Source of the DNA: Sphingomonas sediminicola
GTDB taxonomy: Bacteria > Pseudomonadota > Alphaproteobacteria > Sphingomonadales > Sphingomonadaceae
DNA length: 64,000 nt
Direction of reading: 5' to 3'
Assembly: GCF_014489515.1 (NCBI RefSeq)
Contig: NZ_CP060782.1
Span: 2,693,026-2,757,025 of the forward strand
Part shown: positions 20,312 to 28,083 of the stretch, piece after piece
Layout: every line of letters begins with the position of its first letter
How positions within the stretch are numbered: the stretch's first letter is position 1
Made by a program: the position numbers and the translations under genes
The notes under the pieces: generated by a model
Told to the model about the DNA's origin: nothing
The model's database searches: none
The model's input: the letters and a program-made list of their open reading frames with translations, nothing else

Positions 20312-20485
20312 TCAGGGACCGTGGAGCTCGATGCTTCGCCGGATCATCGCGTCCAGCCTGTCTTCGCCCTCTGCGGCCTTCCGGGCGTCCTGCTTCTCGC
20401 GCTCCCGTCGACCCTCGTCCGTCAGCTTTTCCCTCAACTTCCGCACGACTTTGACCTCTTCTTCCAATTTGATCTCTTCTTTCAA
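20312..20485 (-). CDS. Possible small charged helical protein after the cold-shock gene
   Basis: A 57-codon frame starting at TTG 20485 encodes a Lys/Glu/Arg-rich helical peptide ending DRLDAMIRRSIELHG. The composition looks protein-like. However, it begins inside the T-tract side of the cold-shock terminator and has no clear ribosome-binding site, so translation is doubtful. Confidence 0.35.
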   Translation of the reverse strand: MKEEIKLEEEVKVVRKLREKLTDEGRREREKQDARKAAEGEDRLDAMIRRSIELHGP

Positions 20486-20490
20486 AGTAA

Positions 20491-20525
20491 AAAGCGGCCC
20501 GGCAGATTGGCTGCCAGGCCGCTTT
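20491..20525 (-). terminator. Intrinsic terminator of the cold-shock gene
   Basis: The arms AAAGCGGCC and GGCCGCTTT enclose a second paired block GGCAG/CTGCC and a 5-base loop, with one mismatch. On the minus strand the stem is followed by TTTTTACTTT. It lies about 50 bases beyond the cold-shock stop. Confidence 0.85.
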
Positions 20526-20576
20526 CTAGAGGGCTGCGGGATACCGATTTCAGTTTCGGCATCCAGCGCGCCCGAT

Positions 20577-20897
20577 TCAGGCCTTGGACTCTTCGAGGTC
20601 CTGCTGGCTTGGATCCTGCTGAGCGGTCTCTGGCTCGGCCTCGCCGGCGTCACCCTGGTCCGCGGCCTGGGCCTGTTCAGGCTTGGCCTCTTCAGGCGAC
20701 TTCAGATTGATGGCGCTCATCTTGCCGCGGCGATCCTGTTCAAGATCGTAGGAGACGCGCTGGTTTTCGTTGAGGCCGGTCAGGCCCGAACGCTCAACCG
20801 CGCTGATGTGAACGAACGCGTCGCTGCCGCCGCCTTCAGGCTGGATGAATCCATAACCCTTGGATGCGTTGAAAAATTTTACGGTGCCAATTGGCAT
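20577..20897 (-). CDS. Cold-shock domain protein with acidic C-terminal tail
   Basis: This 106-residue protein has a full cold-shock domain (residues 1-68) with RNP1 KGYGFIQPEGGG and RNP2 AFVHISAVE motifs, which bind single-stranded RNA or DNA. An unusual tail of about 38 residues rich in Glu, Ala and Gln follows. Most Csp proteins stop near 70 residues. A ribosome-binding site AAGGAA lies about 6 bases before the ATG, and a perfect GC-rich hairpin sits just upstream of it. A strong terminator follows the gene. Confidence 0.9.
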   Translation of the reverse strand: MPIGTVKFFNASKGYGFIQPEGGGSDAFVHISAVERSGLTGLNENQRVSYDLEQDRRGKMSAINLKSPEEAKPEQAQAADQGDAGEAEPETAQQDPSQQDLEESKA

Positions 20898-20915
20898 ATC
20901 GATTTCCTTCCATAG

Positions 20916-20934
20916 GGCGCCGGACGTCGGCGCC
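20916..20934 (-). promoter_or_regulatory. Leader hairpin next to the cold-shock ribosome-binding site
   Basis: A perfect inverted repeat of seven bases (GGCGCCG/CGGCGCC) with a five-base loop lies about 10 bases upstream of the AAGGAA ribosome-binding site. In mRNA it could influence initiation or stability with temperature. Only the structure is seen; function is inferred. Confidence 0.5.
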
Positions 20935-21344
20935 GTCTGCTAAGAGCTGCGAGAGAAGGAAAAAGGAGCCGCAAAGCGCCAAAAACCGTCAGATTGCGAC
21001 TGGTAGCTAAAAATATGTAGCAGGTCTGGGTTAGAATTGTAAGTCGAGCGGAAAATCATTCTGTCTATTAGGCTTGAGAGCCGAACTATGTTACAAATGC
21101 GTATCGCGCCGATTTTTGTACGGTAGGCTTGCGCGACTGAGAGACCGACTGCGCTCCCGCTTACGTTTTGGGAGTGAAAGATGGATCTCAATTATCTCTA
21201 TACACGACAACAGGTCTCATTATTTCACGCTGACAATGCGGCATGCGACAAGTCGCGCCGCGCGCATCAGTCGATGGCCGATGCCTACACCGCGCTCATC
21301 GCCGTCGCGAAGAACAGCGTCCGGGCCCGCGCCTGGTGATCGCG
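20935..21344. other. Cold-shock leader and promoter region
   Basis: About 410 bases, AT-richer than the neighbours, divergent between the cold-shock gene and a cluster of small plus-strand genes. Long leaders are usual for cold-shock genes. I see no other gene that I can support. Confidence 0.5.
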
Positions 21345-21626
21345 ATGCCCTCACCCGACGAGGCAGCGGACCAGTTGCGCGAACAGGCGACGTGCTGCCG
21401 CCGGCTCGCGAGGAATTCCCGGACCGAACTCGGCTCGGCTGCGCTTCTGACGGTGGCAAGCCAATTCGAGGTCGATGCCTTTAGGCTGGAGCGGGAAGCT
21501 CGAACGGACCCGGATGACGGAGATGATGCGCCGGGACGCCTGCGAGCAGCCCTGGCCCGCCAGGACCAGTTGTGGCCTCGCATGAGGCCACGCGCGGCGC
21601 CGGGCATGGGAGCTTTGGATGACTAG
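21345..21626 (+). CDS. Small helical protein of unknown function
   Basis: From the ATG at 21345 this is a 93-residue soluble protein. The core EQATCCRRLARN...ASQFEVDAFRLEREA is helical and resembles a recurrent sphingomonad small-protein type with unknown role. It is the first of four small genes on the plus strand; its stop overlaps the next start. The open frame upstream (to 21243) is Arg-rich and unlikely to be translated. Confidence 0.55.
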   Translation: MPSPDEAADQLREQATCCRRLARNSRTELGSAALLTVASQFEVDAFRLEREARTDPDDGDDAPGRLRAALARQDQLWPRMRPRAAPGMGALDD

Positions 21627-21888
21627 AGCTTCGGAACTGTTTCGAATGGAGAAGAGAATGCCTGCGTTTCCCGAACGATCTGCCAGCGAACCCGAGAAGC
21701 CAGCCTTCCCGCGCATGGGCAAAGAGCCTCAAGCAGTAGCAGCAAGTCCGGCCAATAAAGTTCAATCCGATCTTCTTGCGCAATATGGCATAACCGCCGT
21801 TCCACTCACGTCCTACGAATGGGGCGGATATCGCTACACGAATGCCCATGACGCAATCGCTGCGGCGAAGCGCGGGGCGGCCGAATGA
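21619..21888 (+). CDS. Small protein of unknown function
   Basis: Up to 89 residues, with possible starts at 21619, 21646 or 21658. The C-terminal half has YEWGGYRYTNAHDAIAAAKRG, which looks like a conserved small domain. It overlaps the gene before it by 8 bases and its last four bases (ATGA) form the start of the next gene, so it sits in a coupled set. Confidence 0.55.
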   Translation: MTRASELFRMEKRMPAFPERSASEPEKPAFPRMGKEPQAVAASPANKVQSDLLAQYGITAVPLTSYEWGGYRYTNAHDAIAAAKRGAAE

Positions 21889-22118
21889 GCCGGGCGATGT
21901 ACCTCAATGTGAGCGAAGGGTTCGTGGTAGCTCAGTGTCTTGAAGCCAAGGTCGGGATTTCGGCGATCAAGTCGCTTCCCTGCGGGGGAACGAGGCTCGT
22001 ATGCATGAGCGTCGAGGGGGCCGACACGATGCGGCGAAAGCTGACGAAGAACCTGATGAAGGACAATGCAGCGCGCGAGCGGCATGGTCCCGGTTGGGGC
22101 TTCGTCGCAAGGAGTTAG
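21885..22118 (+). CDS. Small protein of unknown function
   Basis: This 77-residue protein begins MSRAMYLNVSEGFVVAQC and has a KSLPCGGTRLVCMS segment with two Cys and a basic C-terminus (MRRKLTKNL). The gene overlaps its upstream neighbour by ATGA. No known domain is recognised; the pattern resembles other sphingomonad small proteins. Confidence 0.55.
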   Translation: MSRAMYLNVSEGFVVAQCLEAKVGISAIKSLPCGGTRLVCMSVEGADTMRRKLTKNLMKDNAARERHGPGWGFVARS

Positions 22119-22126
22119 GAGCTAGG

Positions 22127-22354
22127 ATGCAGTTGCACGGTAGCACCGAAGGCAATTTGATTTCGGCCATTCGCAGCGCAAATCGTTTGCGTGATCGTCC
22201 GGTGCACACCGATACGGTGAAGTTCTGGTCTGACCTCATTAAGCACGCCCAAAACCAGCTCGCATCCTGTGCCGCCTTGCCCTCTGACGAGCTGAGACGC
22301 CTCGTCGTCGATTTGGAGCTCGAGGTCGCCAGGCGGCCGCGCGGGCGTCCGTGA
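22127..22354 (+). CDS. Small helical protein of unknown function
   Basis: From the ATG at 22127 (AGGA-type site just upstream) this is a 75-residue soluble helical protein ending in VVDLELEVARRPRGRP. It follows the preceding gene by 8 bases and closes the four-gene cluster. A longer upstream frame to 22001 overlaps the previous gene and is not used. Function unknown. Confidence 0.55.
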   Translation: MQLHGSTEGNLISAIRSANRLRDRPVHTDTVKFWSDLIKHAQNQLASCAALPSDELRRLVVDLELEVARRPRGRP

Positions 22355-22505
22355 TGAGGTCACCAGAAACGGTCTGAAAGCGCACTATCCGCTAGGACCC
22401 CGTCACTCTCAAAGTATCCCTGGAAGCCTCTGCATCAAATCAGGCTGCTGCCGATGTGCAAGTCCGCTGTCGCTTATCTGCACTCGCTTCCAAAAAGGGC
22501 AGTCG

Positions 22506-22754
22506 TCAGGCCCTCATCGGTGTCAGAAGATCTGTCATCGCTTCGCGCAGGGCTTCTTGGAAATATCGCTCACGCTCGTCCGGTTCGTCACCATCGAGAC
22601 CATTCTCAACGCCAGCCAATGCCTCTTCGCGAATTACGCCCAGTGCCTGATCGCCAATTCCATACGTCTGGCGCAGCAGCATTTTCATTGCCGCACGCAA
22701 CGCGATGATGTCGGCCTGCGCGTCTAGGATAACATGTGCGGTTTCTTCATCCAT
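22506..22754 (-). CDS. Small acidic helical protein, unknown function
   Basis: From MDEETAHVILDAQADI at 22754 this is about 82 residues, predominantly helical and acidic, ending LREAMTDLLTPMRA. An in-frame start six codons upstream (22772) would overlap the preceding gene by ATGA. It is transcribed with the gene at 22769-23077. Function not known. Confidence 0.5.
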   Translation of the reverse strand: MDEETAHVILDAQADIIALRAAMKMLLRQTYGIGDQALGVIREEALAGVENGLDGDEPDERERYFQEALREAMTDLLTPMRA

Positions 22755-22768
22755 GGTGGATCCCCACA

Positions 22769-23077
22769 TCACGCACCTTCCTCGCCGTGGTCGTGCAGTG
22801 TCGATCTGGAAGCCGGCAGAGGCGTATTGCGCCGGACGAAGGCTTCGGCCTCCTGCATCGTCGGGAAATCACGCTGTCTTGTCTCGCCGCCTGGCAGAGT
22901 GAGGACAACCGTATAGGGCATGCGCGCGCCCACATTACGCACAATCCTGCCGCCGGTGCAGCTCATATGGCCGCCTTCGTCGTCCCGGCGTTGCGCTTCC
23001 CTTTTCATATCCGATTCCTCAGCGGCCGACCGAAATGGGCTAAAAGGGCGCATCGGCTCTTCGGGGCGGCTCGTCAT
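22769..23077 (-). CDS. Small protein with PYTVVL core, unknown function
   Basis: Up to 102 residues. The C-terminal half (MPYTVVLTLPGGETRQRDFP then MQEAEAFVRRNTP) looks like a small alpha/beta domain recurrent in sphingomonads. The N-terminal half is charged and contains several possible starts, so the true protein may be shorter. It is the first gene of a two-gene minus-strand unit. Confidence 0.5.
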   Translation of the reverse strand: MTSRPEEPMRPFSPFRSAAEESDMKREAQRRDDEGGHMSCTGGRIVRNVGARMPYTVVLTLPGGETRQRDFPTMQEAEAFVRRNTPLPASRSTLHDHGEEGA

Positions 23078-23230
23078 TTTCTTCTCCTCATTGGGAGGGG
23101 AGGCGGCTTTCGCTGCGCAACTCTACAGGTAGTTACTGCAGGGGCAGAATTTTAGACCGCACTGCCACAAACATTACAAAACTGCCGGCGCGGCCGACAT
23201 TCGCTATCTCGCGAGATGCGCGGGAGAACT

Positions 23231-23261
23231 GACGTCCGCTTTCCACCTGAAACGGATATCA
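23231..23261. repeat. Palindromic intergenic repeat, degenerate copy
   Basis: The left arm GACGTCCGC is intact while the right arm reads ACGGATATC. It lies right after the aquaporin stop. Confidence 0.6.
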
Positions 23262-23921
23262 GGCTTCGGTCGGGAATAGCCATCTGGCTGCAAGTGAAGC
23301 GAGTGCTGCGCCCGTCAACTGGGCGACGATGAAGAGCGGAACATCATGCGGAGAAATGCCGGCGAACGTGTCCGACAAGCTTCGCGCAATGGTGATGGCC
23401 GGATTGGCGAAGCTGGTGGAAGAAGTGAACCAATAGGCAGCCGTGATGTACAGCGCGACGGAGACGGGCACCCATTCGCGACGGTGTTTCACAGTTCCCA
23501 GGATGGTCAGGACCAGTCCGAACGTTGCGATTACTTCGCCGGTCCATTGACCCGGTCCGGTTCGAGCTTTTCCGGAAAGCTGGAGCGCCGGAAGGTCAAA
23601 CATTAGATGCGCCGCCCAAACGCCGGATATTCCGAACGATAGCTGGGCGGCGATGTAGGCTGCGGCATCCGTCCACGGCAATTCGCGGCGCGAGGCCGCA
23701 ACGAGACTGACCGCCGGATTCATATGCGCTCCGGAGATTGGCCCAAGCATCGTGATTAGAACAAAGAGGATCGCACCGGTCGCGATGGAGTTGCCAAGTA
23801 GAGCAACGGCGTAGTTCCCGCCTGACAGATTCTCAGCCATGATGCCCGAGCCGATCACGCAGGCGAACAGGAAGAACGAGCCGACGCCTTCTGCGCCCAG
23901 CCTGCTGCCAAGAGGCGGCAT
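23259..23921 (-). CDS. Aquaporin (MIP family), arsenite channel candidate
   Basis: From the ATG at 23921 this is about 220 residues with six membrane segments and both channel motifs, HMNPAVSL (first NPA) and FANPAITIARS (second NPA). In rhizobia an aquaglyceroporin (AqpS) in an ars operon lets arsenite leave the cell. The position here at the end of arsR-arsI-arsC' suggests the same job, and no ArsB or ACR3 pump is seen. The start lies one base after the arsC' stop. Confidence 0.8.
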   Translation of the reverse strand: MPPLGSRLGAEGVGSFFLFACVIGSGIMAENLSGGNYAVALLGNSIATGAILFVLITMLGPISGAHMNPAVSLVAASRRELPWTDAAAYIAAQLSFGISGVWAAHLMFDLPALQLSGKARTGPGQWTGEVIATFGLVLTILGTVKHRREWVPVSVALYITAAYWFTSSTSFANPAITIARSLSDTFAGISPHDVPLFIVAQLTGAALASLAARWLFPTEA

Positions 23922-23922
23922 G

Positions 23923-24099
23923 TCAGCCGGCGTTCTGGTCGGCGCTTCGGCCAATCTCGCGAAGCGGTGTCTGCAGACTTGGCTCGGCCGAGTAGGCTCG
24001 GAAACGCCCTGCGCCATCCTTGTTCAAAATCGCTTCGGCAAAAATCGATCGAGCCGAGTTCCCCGCGCAAAGAAACAGGACGTTGTAGGTCCTTGTCAT
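23923..24099 (-). pseudogene. arsC: Arsenate reductase with internal deletion
   Basis: This 58-codon gene starts like a low-molecular-weight-phosphatase-type Ars[21 protein letters not shown] with the P-loop Cys and Arg, then GRFRAYSA. It then jumps to [12 protein letters not shown], which resembles the extreme C-terminus of the same family. About 100 central residues, including the redox Cys pair used for resolution, are missing while the frame is kept. It overlaps arsI by ATGA and is followed by the aquaporin gene. It is probably inactive as a reductase; a collapsed assembly is the alternative. Confidence 0.7.
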
Positions 24100-24536
24100 G
24101 CCACTCTCGGCGCACAGCATTGGGAGTCGCTGCTGGCCAGCGTATCGAGCGCAGGGCTATCGCCGTAAGACGTAGCTTTGCCGTTCGTGAAGAACGCCTC
24201 CCAGATGATTCCGTCCGGGTCGGATATCCAGCTCTTCTCAGACTTTGCGTAGCAGCAAGTCGTCTGACCCTCCTCGAGCACGGGACGATCGGCCTCCTTC
24301 AAGCGCCCATAGACCTCCGAAAGTTCGGCAGCATTATCGACCTGGATGCCGAGGTGCTCGATACCCTTGCGAGCATGATTACCTTGCGAGATCGCGAAGT
24401 TCACACGCGGATCGTCAAGCATCCACTTTGCATAGTCGGGCTTGGTGACGGTCGGCTCCGCGCCAAAGAGAGTGGAATAGAAGCGGATCGAGTGACTGAG
24501 GTCTTCGACACCGACGTGGACGTGCAGACGCTTCAT
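24096..24536 (-). CDS. arsI: ArsI-type C-As lyase / CadI family VOC protein
   Basis: This 146-residue vicinal-oxygen-chelate protein begins [20 protein letters not shown] and has the [12 protein letters not shown] segment. Its adjacent Cys pair binds trivalent arsenicals in ArsI, and it is followed by [12 protein letters not shown] with the metal-ligand Glu. ArsI cleaves the carbon-arsenic bond of methylarsenite. A second CC pair is near the C-terminus. It overlaps arsR and arsC' by ATGA on each side, so the four genes are one coupled operon. Confidence 0.85.
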   Translation of the reverse strand: MKRLHVHVGVEDLSHSIRFYSTLFGAEPTVTKPDYAKWMLDDPRVNFAISQGNHARKGIEHLGIQVDNAAELSEVYGRLKEADRPVLEEGQTTCCYAKSEKSWISDPDGIIWEAFFTNGKATSYGDSPALDTLASSDSQCCAPRVA

Positions 24537-24873
24537 GCGGATTTCCTTTCTTGAGCGGGCGTTTCGCAGGCCGTCTCGGAGCCGCAGTCGATTCCGGTAC
24601 AGCAATTTTCCATGAGGTAAGCGACGAGCGCATTCATTGCGGGATAGTTGGCACGATAGATGAGAGACCGGTGTTGCCGTTCTTGCAGAATCAGGCCTGC
24701 GTTGCGCAGCTGCGCGAGGTGGAAAGACAGCGAACTGTTGGGAACGCCGAGCGCGTCGGCAATCGCGCCAGCCGCGAGGCCCTTGTCTCCTGCTTGAACG
24801 AGCAGGCGGAACAACTTGAGCCGATTTTCCTGAGCGAGGGCGGCAAGCGCCCTACGGCATTGTCGCTCTTCAT
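24533..24873 (-). CDS. arsR: ArsR family arsenic-responsive repressor (one frameshift)
   Basis: The corrected product is about 113 residues from ATG 24873: MKSDNAVGALAALAQENRLK, then a winged helix with LGVPNSSLSFHLAQLRNAGL as recognition region. A Cys cluster near the end (ENCCTGIDCGSETAC) may sense As(III). The frame breaks at CCC 24850-24852; one more base joins the start to LKLFRLLVQAGDKG. It should repress its own operon, and two inverted repeats upstream are candidate operators. Confidence 0.85.
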
Positions 24874-24977
24874 TAGCGGAAGTTCGACCAGCGGATAGCG
24901 GCAGCGCAGCAAGGCGCGGGAGGAGGCTCGGTCAGAACCGCGAGCAATCGAGCAAAGATATCAGCGATCAAGCGCAT
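24873..24977 (-). CDS. Possible leader ORF upstream of arsR
   Basis: A 34-codon frame from ATG 24977 ends TAATG, sharing a base with the arsR start. The product has a hydrophobic N-terminal half (MRLIADIFARLLAVLT) and a PPAPCCAAA segment with adjacent Cys. It could be a leader peptide coupling arsR translation; no homology is known to me. Confidence 0.35.
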   Translation of the reverse strand: MRLIADIFARLLAVLTEPPPAPCCAAAIRWSNFR

Positions 24978-24986
24978 AGCCTGTCC

Positions 24987-25004
24987 TTTCGATAAAACTC
25001 GAAA
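24987..25004. promoter_or_regulatory. Candidate ArsR operator 1
   Basis: Inverted repeat TTTCGA and TCGAAA separated by six bases, just upstream of the leader ORF. The sequence resembles ArsR-family operators. Confidence 0.55.
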
Positions 25005-25035
25005 TGACAGGCGCGGAGCAATTAGTCAACTACAA

Positions 25036-25051
25036 TTCGATAATCATCGAA
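25036..25051. promoter_or_regulatory. Candidate ArsR operator 2
   Basis: Inverted repeat TTCGAT and ATCGAA separated by four bases, 32 bases upstream of operator 1 and sharing its TTCGA half-site. Two operators in tandem suggest cooperative repression. Confidence 0.55.
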
Positions 25052-25304
25052 ATGATCGTCTTCGTGCTGCCTGATTGGACAGCAGGCGCACCGCTCCGAT
25101 CTCACTAAAGGATCACGCCGACGAAGGCGGAGCATCGCCGCCGCTTGGCGAAAGCAACGAACGATCAGCGCAGTTGTGAGATTCTGAGTGACATGGTCGA
25201 AGAGAGCCGCTTTTTGACCTATTTAGATATTCGCGGCTTAGGTCCGCTTGCGTTGCCTGGCGCACTTCGTTCTCGACGAGAGCACTTAGGAATCGGTTCC
25301 CGGC

Positions 25305-25673
25305 TCATGCGCGGCCGACCGCGAACAGTCGCCTTAGCATCTCGCCCAGGGCCTCGCCGGTATAGGGCTTAGCAAGCACCGGCACGCTGGCGAATTCCGC
25401 CGGTACGCCGGTGCGACCGTAGCCGGTCGCGAAGCCAAACGGGATCGCCCGCTCGTGCAATGCGGTGGCGATCGCAAAGCTCGAGCTTTCGCCCATGTTG
25501 ATGTCGAGCACCGCGGCATCGAGCGCCTGCGTCCGCGCCAGCTGCTCGCCGTCAGCCGCCGAAAGAGCCGGGCCGACGACAACGCAGCCAAGCTCGTGGA
25601 TCATGTCCTCGACGGACATCGCAAGGATCGCCTCGTCCTCTACGACCAGCACGCGCTTGCCGATCAAATCCAT
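25305..25673 (-). CDS. Stand-alone receiver-domain response regulator
   Basis: This 122-residue CheY-like protein has VLVVEDEAI (acidic pair), AVLDINMGE with the phospho-Asp near residue 55, and VLAKPYTGE with the conserved Lys. There is no output domain. Its start overlaps the end of the HWE kinase gene by 10 bases, so the kinase is its likely phosphodonor. The combination is usual in sphingomonads, where such receivers relay signals from light or stress. Confidence 0.85.
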   Translation of the reverse strand: MDLIGKRVLVVEDEAILAMSVEDMIHELGCVVVGPALSAADGEQLARTQALDAAVLDINMGESSSFAIATALHERAIPFGFATGYGRTGVPAEFASVPVLAKPYTGEALGEMLRRLFAVGRA

Positions 25674-27063
25674 GCCGTCGCTTGTTTCTCGCCCAAATCG
25701 AAATCACCGGATTGGAGCGGGAACGACAGGCGCCATTGGAGGCCGTCTGCGGCCCAGTCGGTGTCGAGTTTTCCCTTCAGCTCGGCGGCGGTGACGCGCA
25801 GCAGGCGGCTGCCAAACCCTCGCCGTCCGGCGCCGTGGCCCTGGGGCCGCCGCTCTCGCTCCAGCGTAGCTCGACACCGGTCGGGTACGGTGAGGACGGA
25901 TCGCGCGCGACGCGCCATTCGACATGGACCTTGCCGCTCGGGACGGACAGCGCGCCGTATTTCAGCGCATTGGTCGAAAGCTCGTGAAGCGCCATGCTGA
26001 GCGACAGGCTGACGCGCGGCGGCAGGATGATGTCCGGCCCCTCGCACGAGATTGCCCCGGGCACGTCGTGGGCGGTCAACTCGCCGGCGACGATGTCGGC
26101 AAGGTTCGCGCCGCGCCAGTCGTTGCGTGTCAGCCGGTCGTGCGCAGCGCTGAGTGCGAGCAGCCGCGGCTCGAAGCGCTTGCGGAAATCCTCAGGAGAA
26201 GTCGCGTTCCGGGCGGTGTGCGCGGCCAGCGCCTGGACGGTCGCGAGCGTATTCTTGACCCGGTGGTTGAGCTCGGCCAGCAAAAGCTTTTTCTGCTCGT
26301 CGGCGAGTTTGCGCTCGGTGATGTCCTGGACCATCCGCACGCCGTAGCCGAACGAGCCGTCGTCATTGCCGACGGTTGAGCTGGTCACCTCAACCCAGAT
26401 GACCCGGCCATCCTGCCGGATGTACCGCTTGGTTGTCGAATAATGGTCGATTTCCCCCGACACCTGGCGCGCGAACTGCGAGCGCTCATCAGCAACGTCG
26501 TCGGGATGCGTGATGTCGAACAATGTCTTCGAAAGTAGATTGGCCTTGGGATAGCCGCTGATCGTCTCGAAGGCGTCGTTGACACGCAGGAAGCGACCCT
26601 CCGCATCGCATTCGGCGATTCCGGCGAGGACATTGTCGTAGGTCGCCGCCAGCCGCTCCTGCGCTTCGCGAAGCGCCTTCTCGGTCCGGACCTTTTCGGT
26701 GACGTCGACCGTGAAGCAGCGAGTGTTCACGAACTCACCGTCGCGGAAGCAAACGCTCGATGAGATCAGGACATGGCGGATCGAACCGTCCTTCGCACGC
26801 AGCCGCGCGGGATATTTGTCCAGCTTCTCGCCAGCGGACAAACGAGCTAGGATGTCGCTGATCGTGTCGTCATCGGCATGAAAGCGCATGATCGGCTGGC
26901 CAATATATTCCTCGGCGCTGTAGCCGAGCGGCTCGTAATCTGCCTTGTTGGCTTTCAGAATCGTTCCGTCGGGACCGACCAAGTGCAACCCGATCGTGCC
27001 GTTCTCGAAGAAATCGCCAAGGTCGAGCCCGGGTTCGGTCGAAACGTCTGGTACGCTGGCCAT
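25664..27063 (-). CDS. PAS-PAS HWE-family sensor histidine kinase (one frameshift)
   Basis: The corrected cytoplasmic kinase is about 466 residues. Two PAS domains (residues about 15-130 and 140-260) are followed by an HWE kinase core with LAELNHRVKNTLATVQALA (phospho-His), HELSTNALKYGAL (N-box) and ELRWSESGGP. The frame is broken at CCC 25817-25819; one more base restores DGEGFGSRLLRVTAAELKG and the stop at 25664. No membrane segment, so a soluble signal such as light or redox is sensed. The overlapping receiver gene is its partner. Confidence 0.88.
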
Positions 27064-27217
27064 TGAAACCTCTCGACCCCCGGCCGCTGAACGCCTTATC
27101 GCCACGTGCCTGGTCGGTCTAGTCGGCTAACTCCGACGGCTCGGCCGATCATGCGGCACCTTGCGCGCTGGCGAATGTCGCGCAGATTGCCTAGGTGGCG
27201 GAACATCACTCGCTGCT

Positions 27218-27247
27218 AATGTCCGCTCTCGACCCAAAGCGGACATC
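27218..27247. repeat. Palindromic intergenic repeat
   Basis: Arms ATGTCCGCT and AGCGGACAT pair perfectly around CTCGACCCAA. It sits upstream of the kinase gene, in the 320-base gap before the flavin-binding protein gene. Confidence 0.75.
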
Positions 27248-27381
27248 CGCCGGATCTGCGTGGCGCTAGCCGCGGCCCTTTTTTCCGCCGAGCAGTCCGG
27301 GCTTTACAGCAGTCGCGCCCCATTCTTCAGTTCGAGTCTCGACAGTTTTAGCCGTCTCGTCATTGCCGACCGAAATTTCCA

Positions 27382-27798
27382 CTATGTGCCCAAGCCCTTC
27401 CGATAGTCGACGACCGACATATGCTTGCATTCAGCCTTGATCATGGCGGCCCTGCTCCTGTCCGGCAGATTGAAATCCTCGAGGTTAGGGTGCCGCGAAA
27501 CTAGCACTTCCCAGCCGTGGGCGCGCTCCTTAGCATCGGTGATTTCCACTGCATGAGCCGCTGCATAGACAGCGGTCGCGTGGCGAAGATCGCTGGCGTC
27601 TCCGCCGATCGCAAAGGACACACGCCGGTCGTTGCGAATGTTGGCCAGCTTCTGGCTCGATCGAAAGATTAGAAAATAGAGGGTCAGCCCCTCATTCGCA
27701 TATCCGACAATCGTAGTCTGAGGCCACCCGTCCTGCCGCAGGGTCGAGACGGCCATAATGCGGTGGGAGTCGAGTATCTCGATTGCATCATTTTCCAC
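27382..27798 (-). CDS. Pyridoxamine 5'-phosphate oxidase-like FMN-binding protein
   Basis: From the GTG at 27798, preceded by AGGAGG, this is about 138 residues with the split-barrel flavin-binding pattern. RIMAVSTLRQDGWPQTTIVGY at the start and FRSSQKLANIRNDRRVSFAIG in the middle match PNPOx-like proteins. It could bind FMN, F420 or heme; substrate unknown. It is a single gene with palindromic repeats on both sides. Confidence 0.75.
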   Translation of the reverse strand: MENDAIEILDSHRIMAVSTLRQDGWPQTTIVGYANEGLTLYFLIFRSSQKLANIRNDRRVSFAIGGDASDLRHATAVYAAAHAVEITDAKERAHGWEVLVSRHPNLEDFNLPDRSRAAMIKAECKHMSVVDYRKGLGT

Positions 27799-27917
27799 GG
27801 CTCCTCCTGTTCTTCCTGACAGGGCTGTTAAGTTCAACGGCTCCCCCGTGCGCGCCCCTTATCGTCCGGGCCAGTAGTCTCATGCGAGCGAGTCATTCTC
27901 AAATAGGGGATTTCCCG

Positions 27918-27948
27918 AACGTCCGCTTTCCGCCGATTCCGGACATCA
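27918..27948. repeat. Palindromic intergenic repeat
   Basis: Left arm ACGTCCGC, right arm CCGGACAT, with a diverged loop (TTTCCGCCGATT). It lies between the flavin-binding protein gene and the M16 protease end. Confidence 0.65.
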
Positions 27949-28083
27949 GCGGCGCAGCCGCCACGGGAGTAAATCCCGTGACGTCAGACCCCTGTCGCTT
28001 GGCGCAGACTGGCCGGCCTTCCGCATCTCTCGCGTAAGGAAGCATCGCGATGCGATGGCTCCCTTATGCTCGGTGCTACAGGC

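Noticed and set aside
19665..20915. Long plus-strand open frame of 416 codons
   Set aside because: It runs antisense through infA and the cold-shock gene, whose identities are secure, and has no domain.
25145..25372. 75-codon plus-strand frame
   Set aside because: It overlaps the receiver gene antisense and has no domain or ribosome-binding site.
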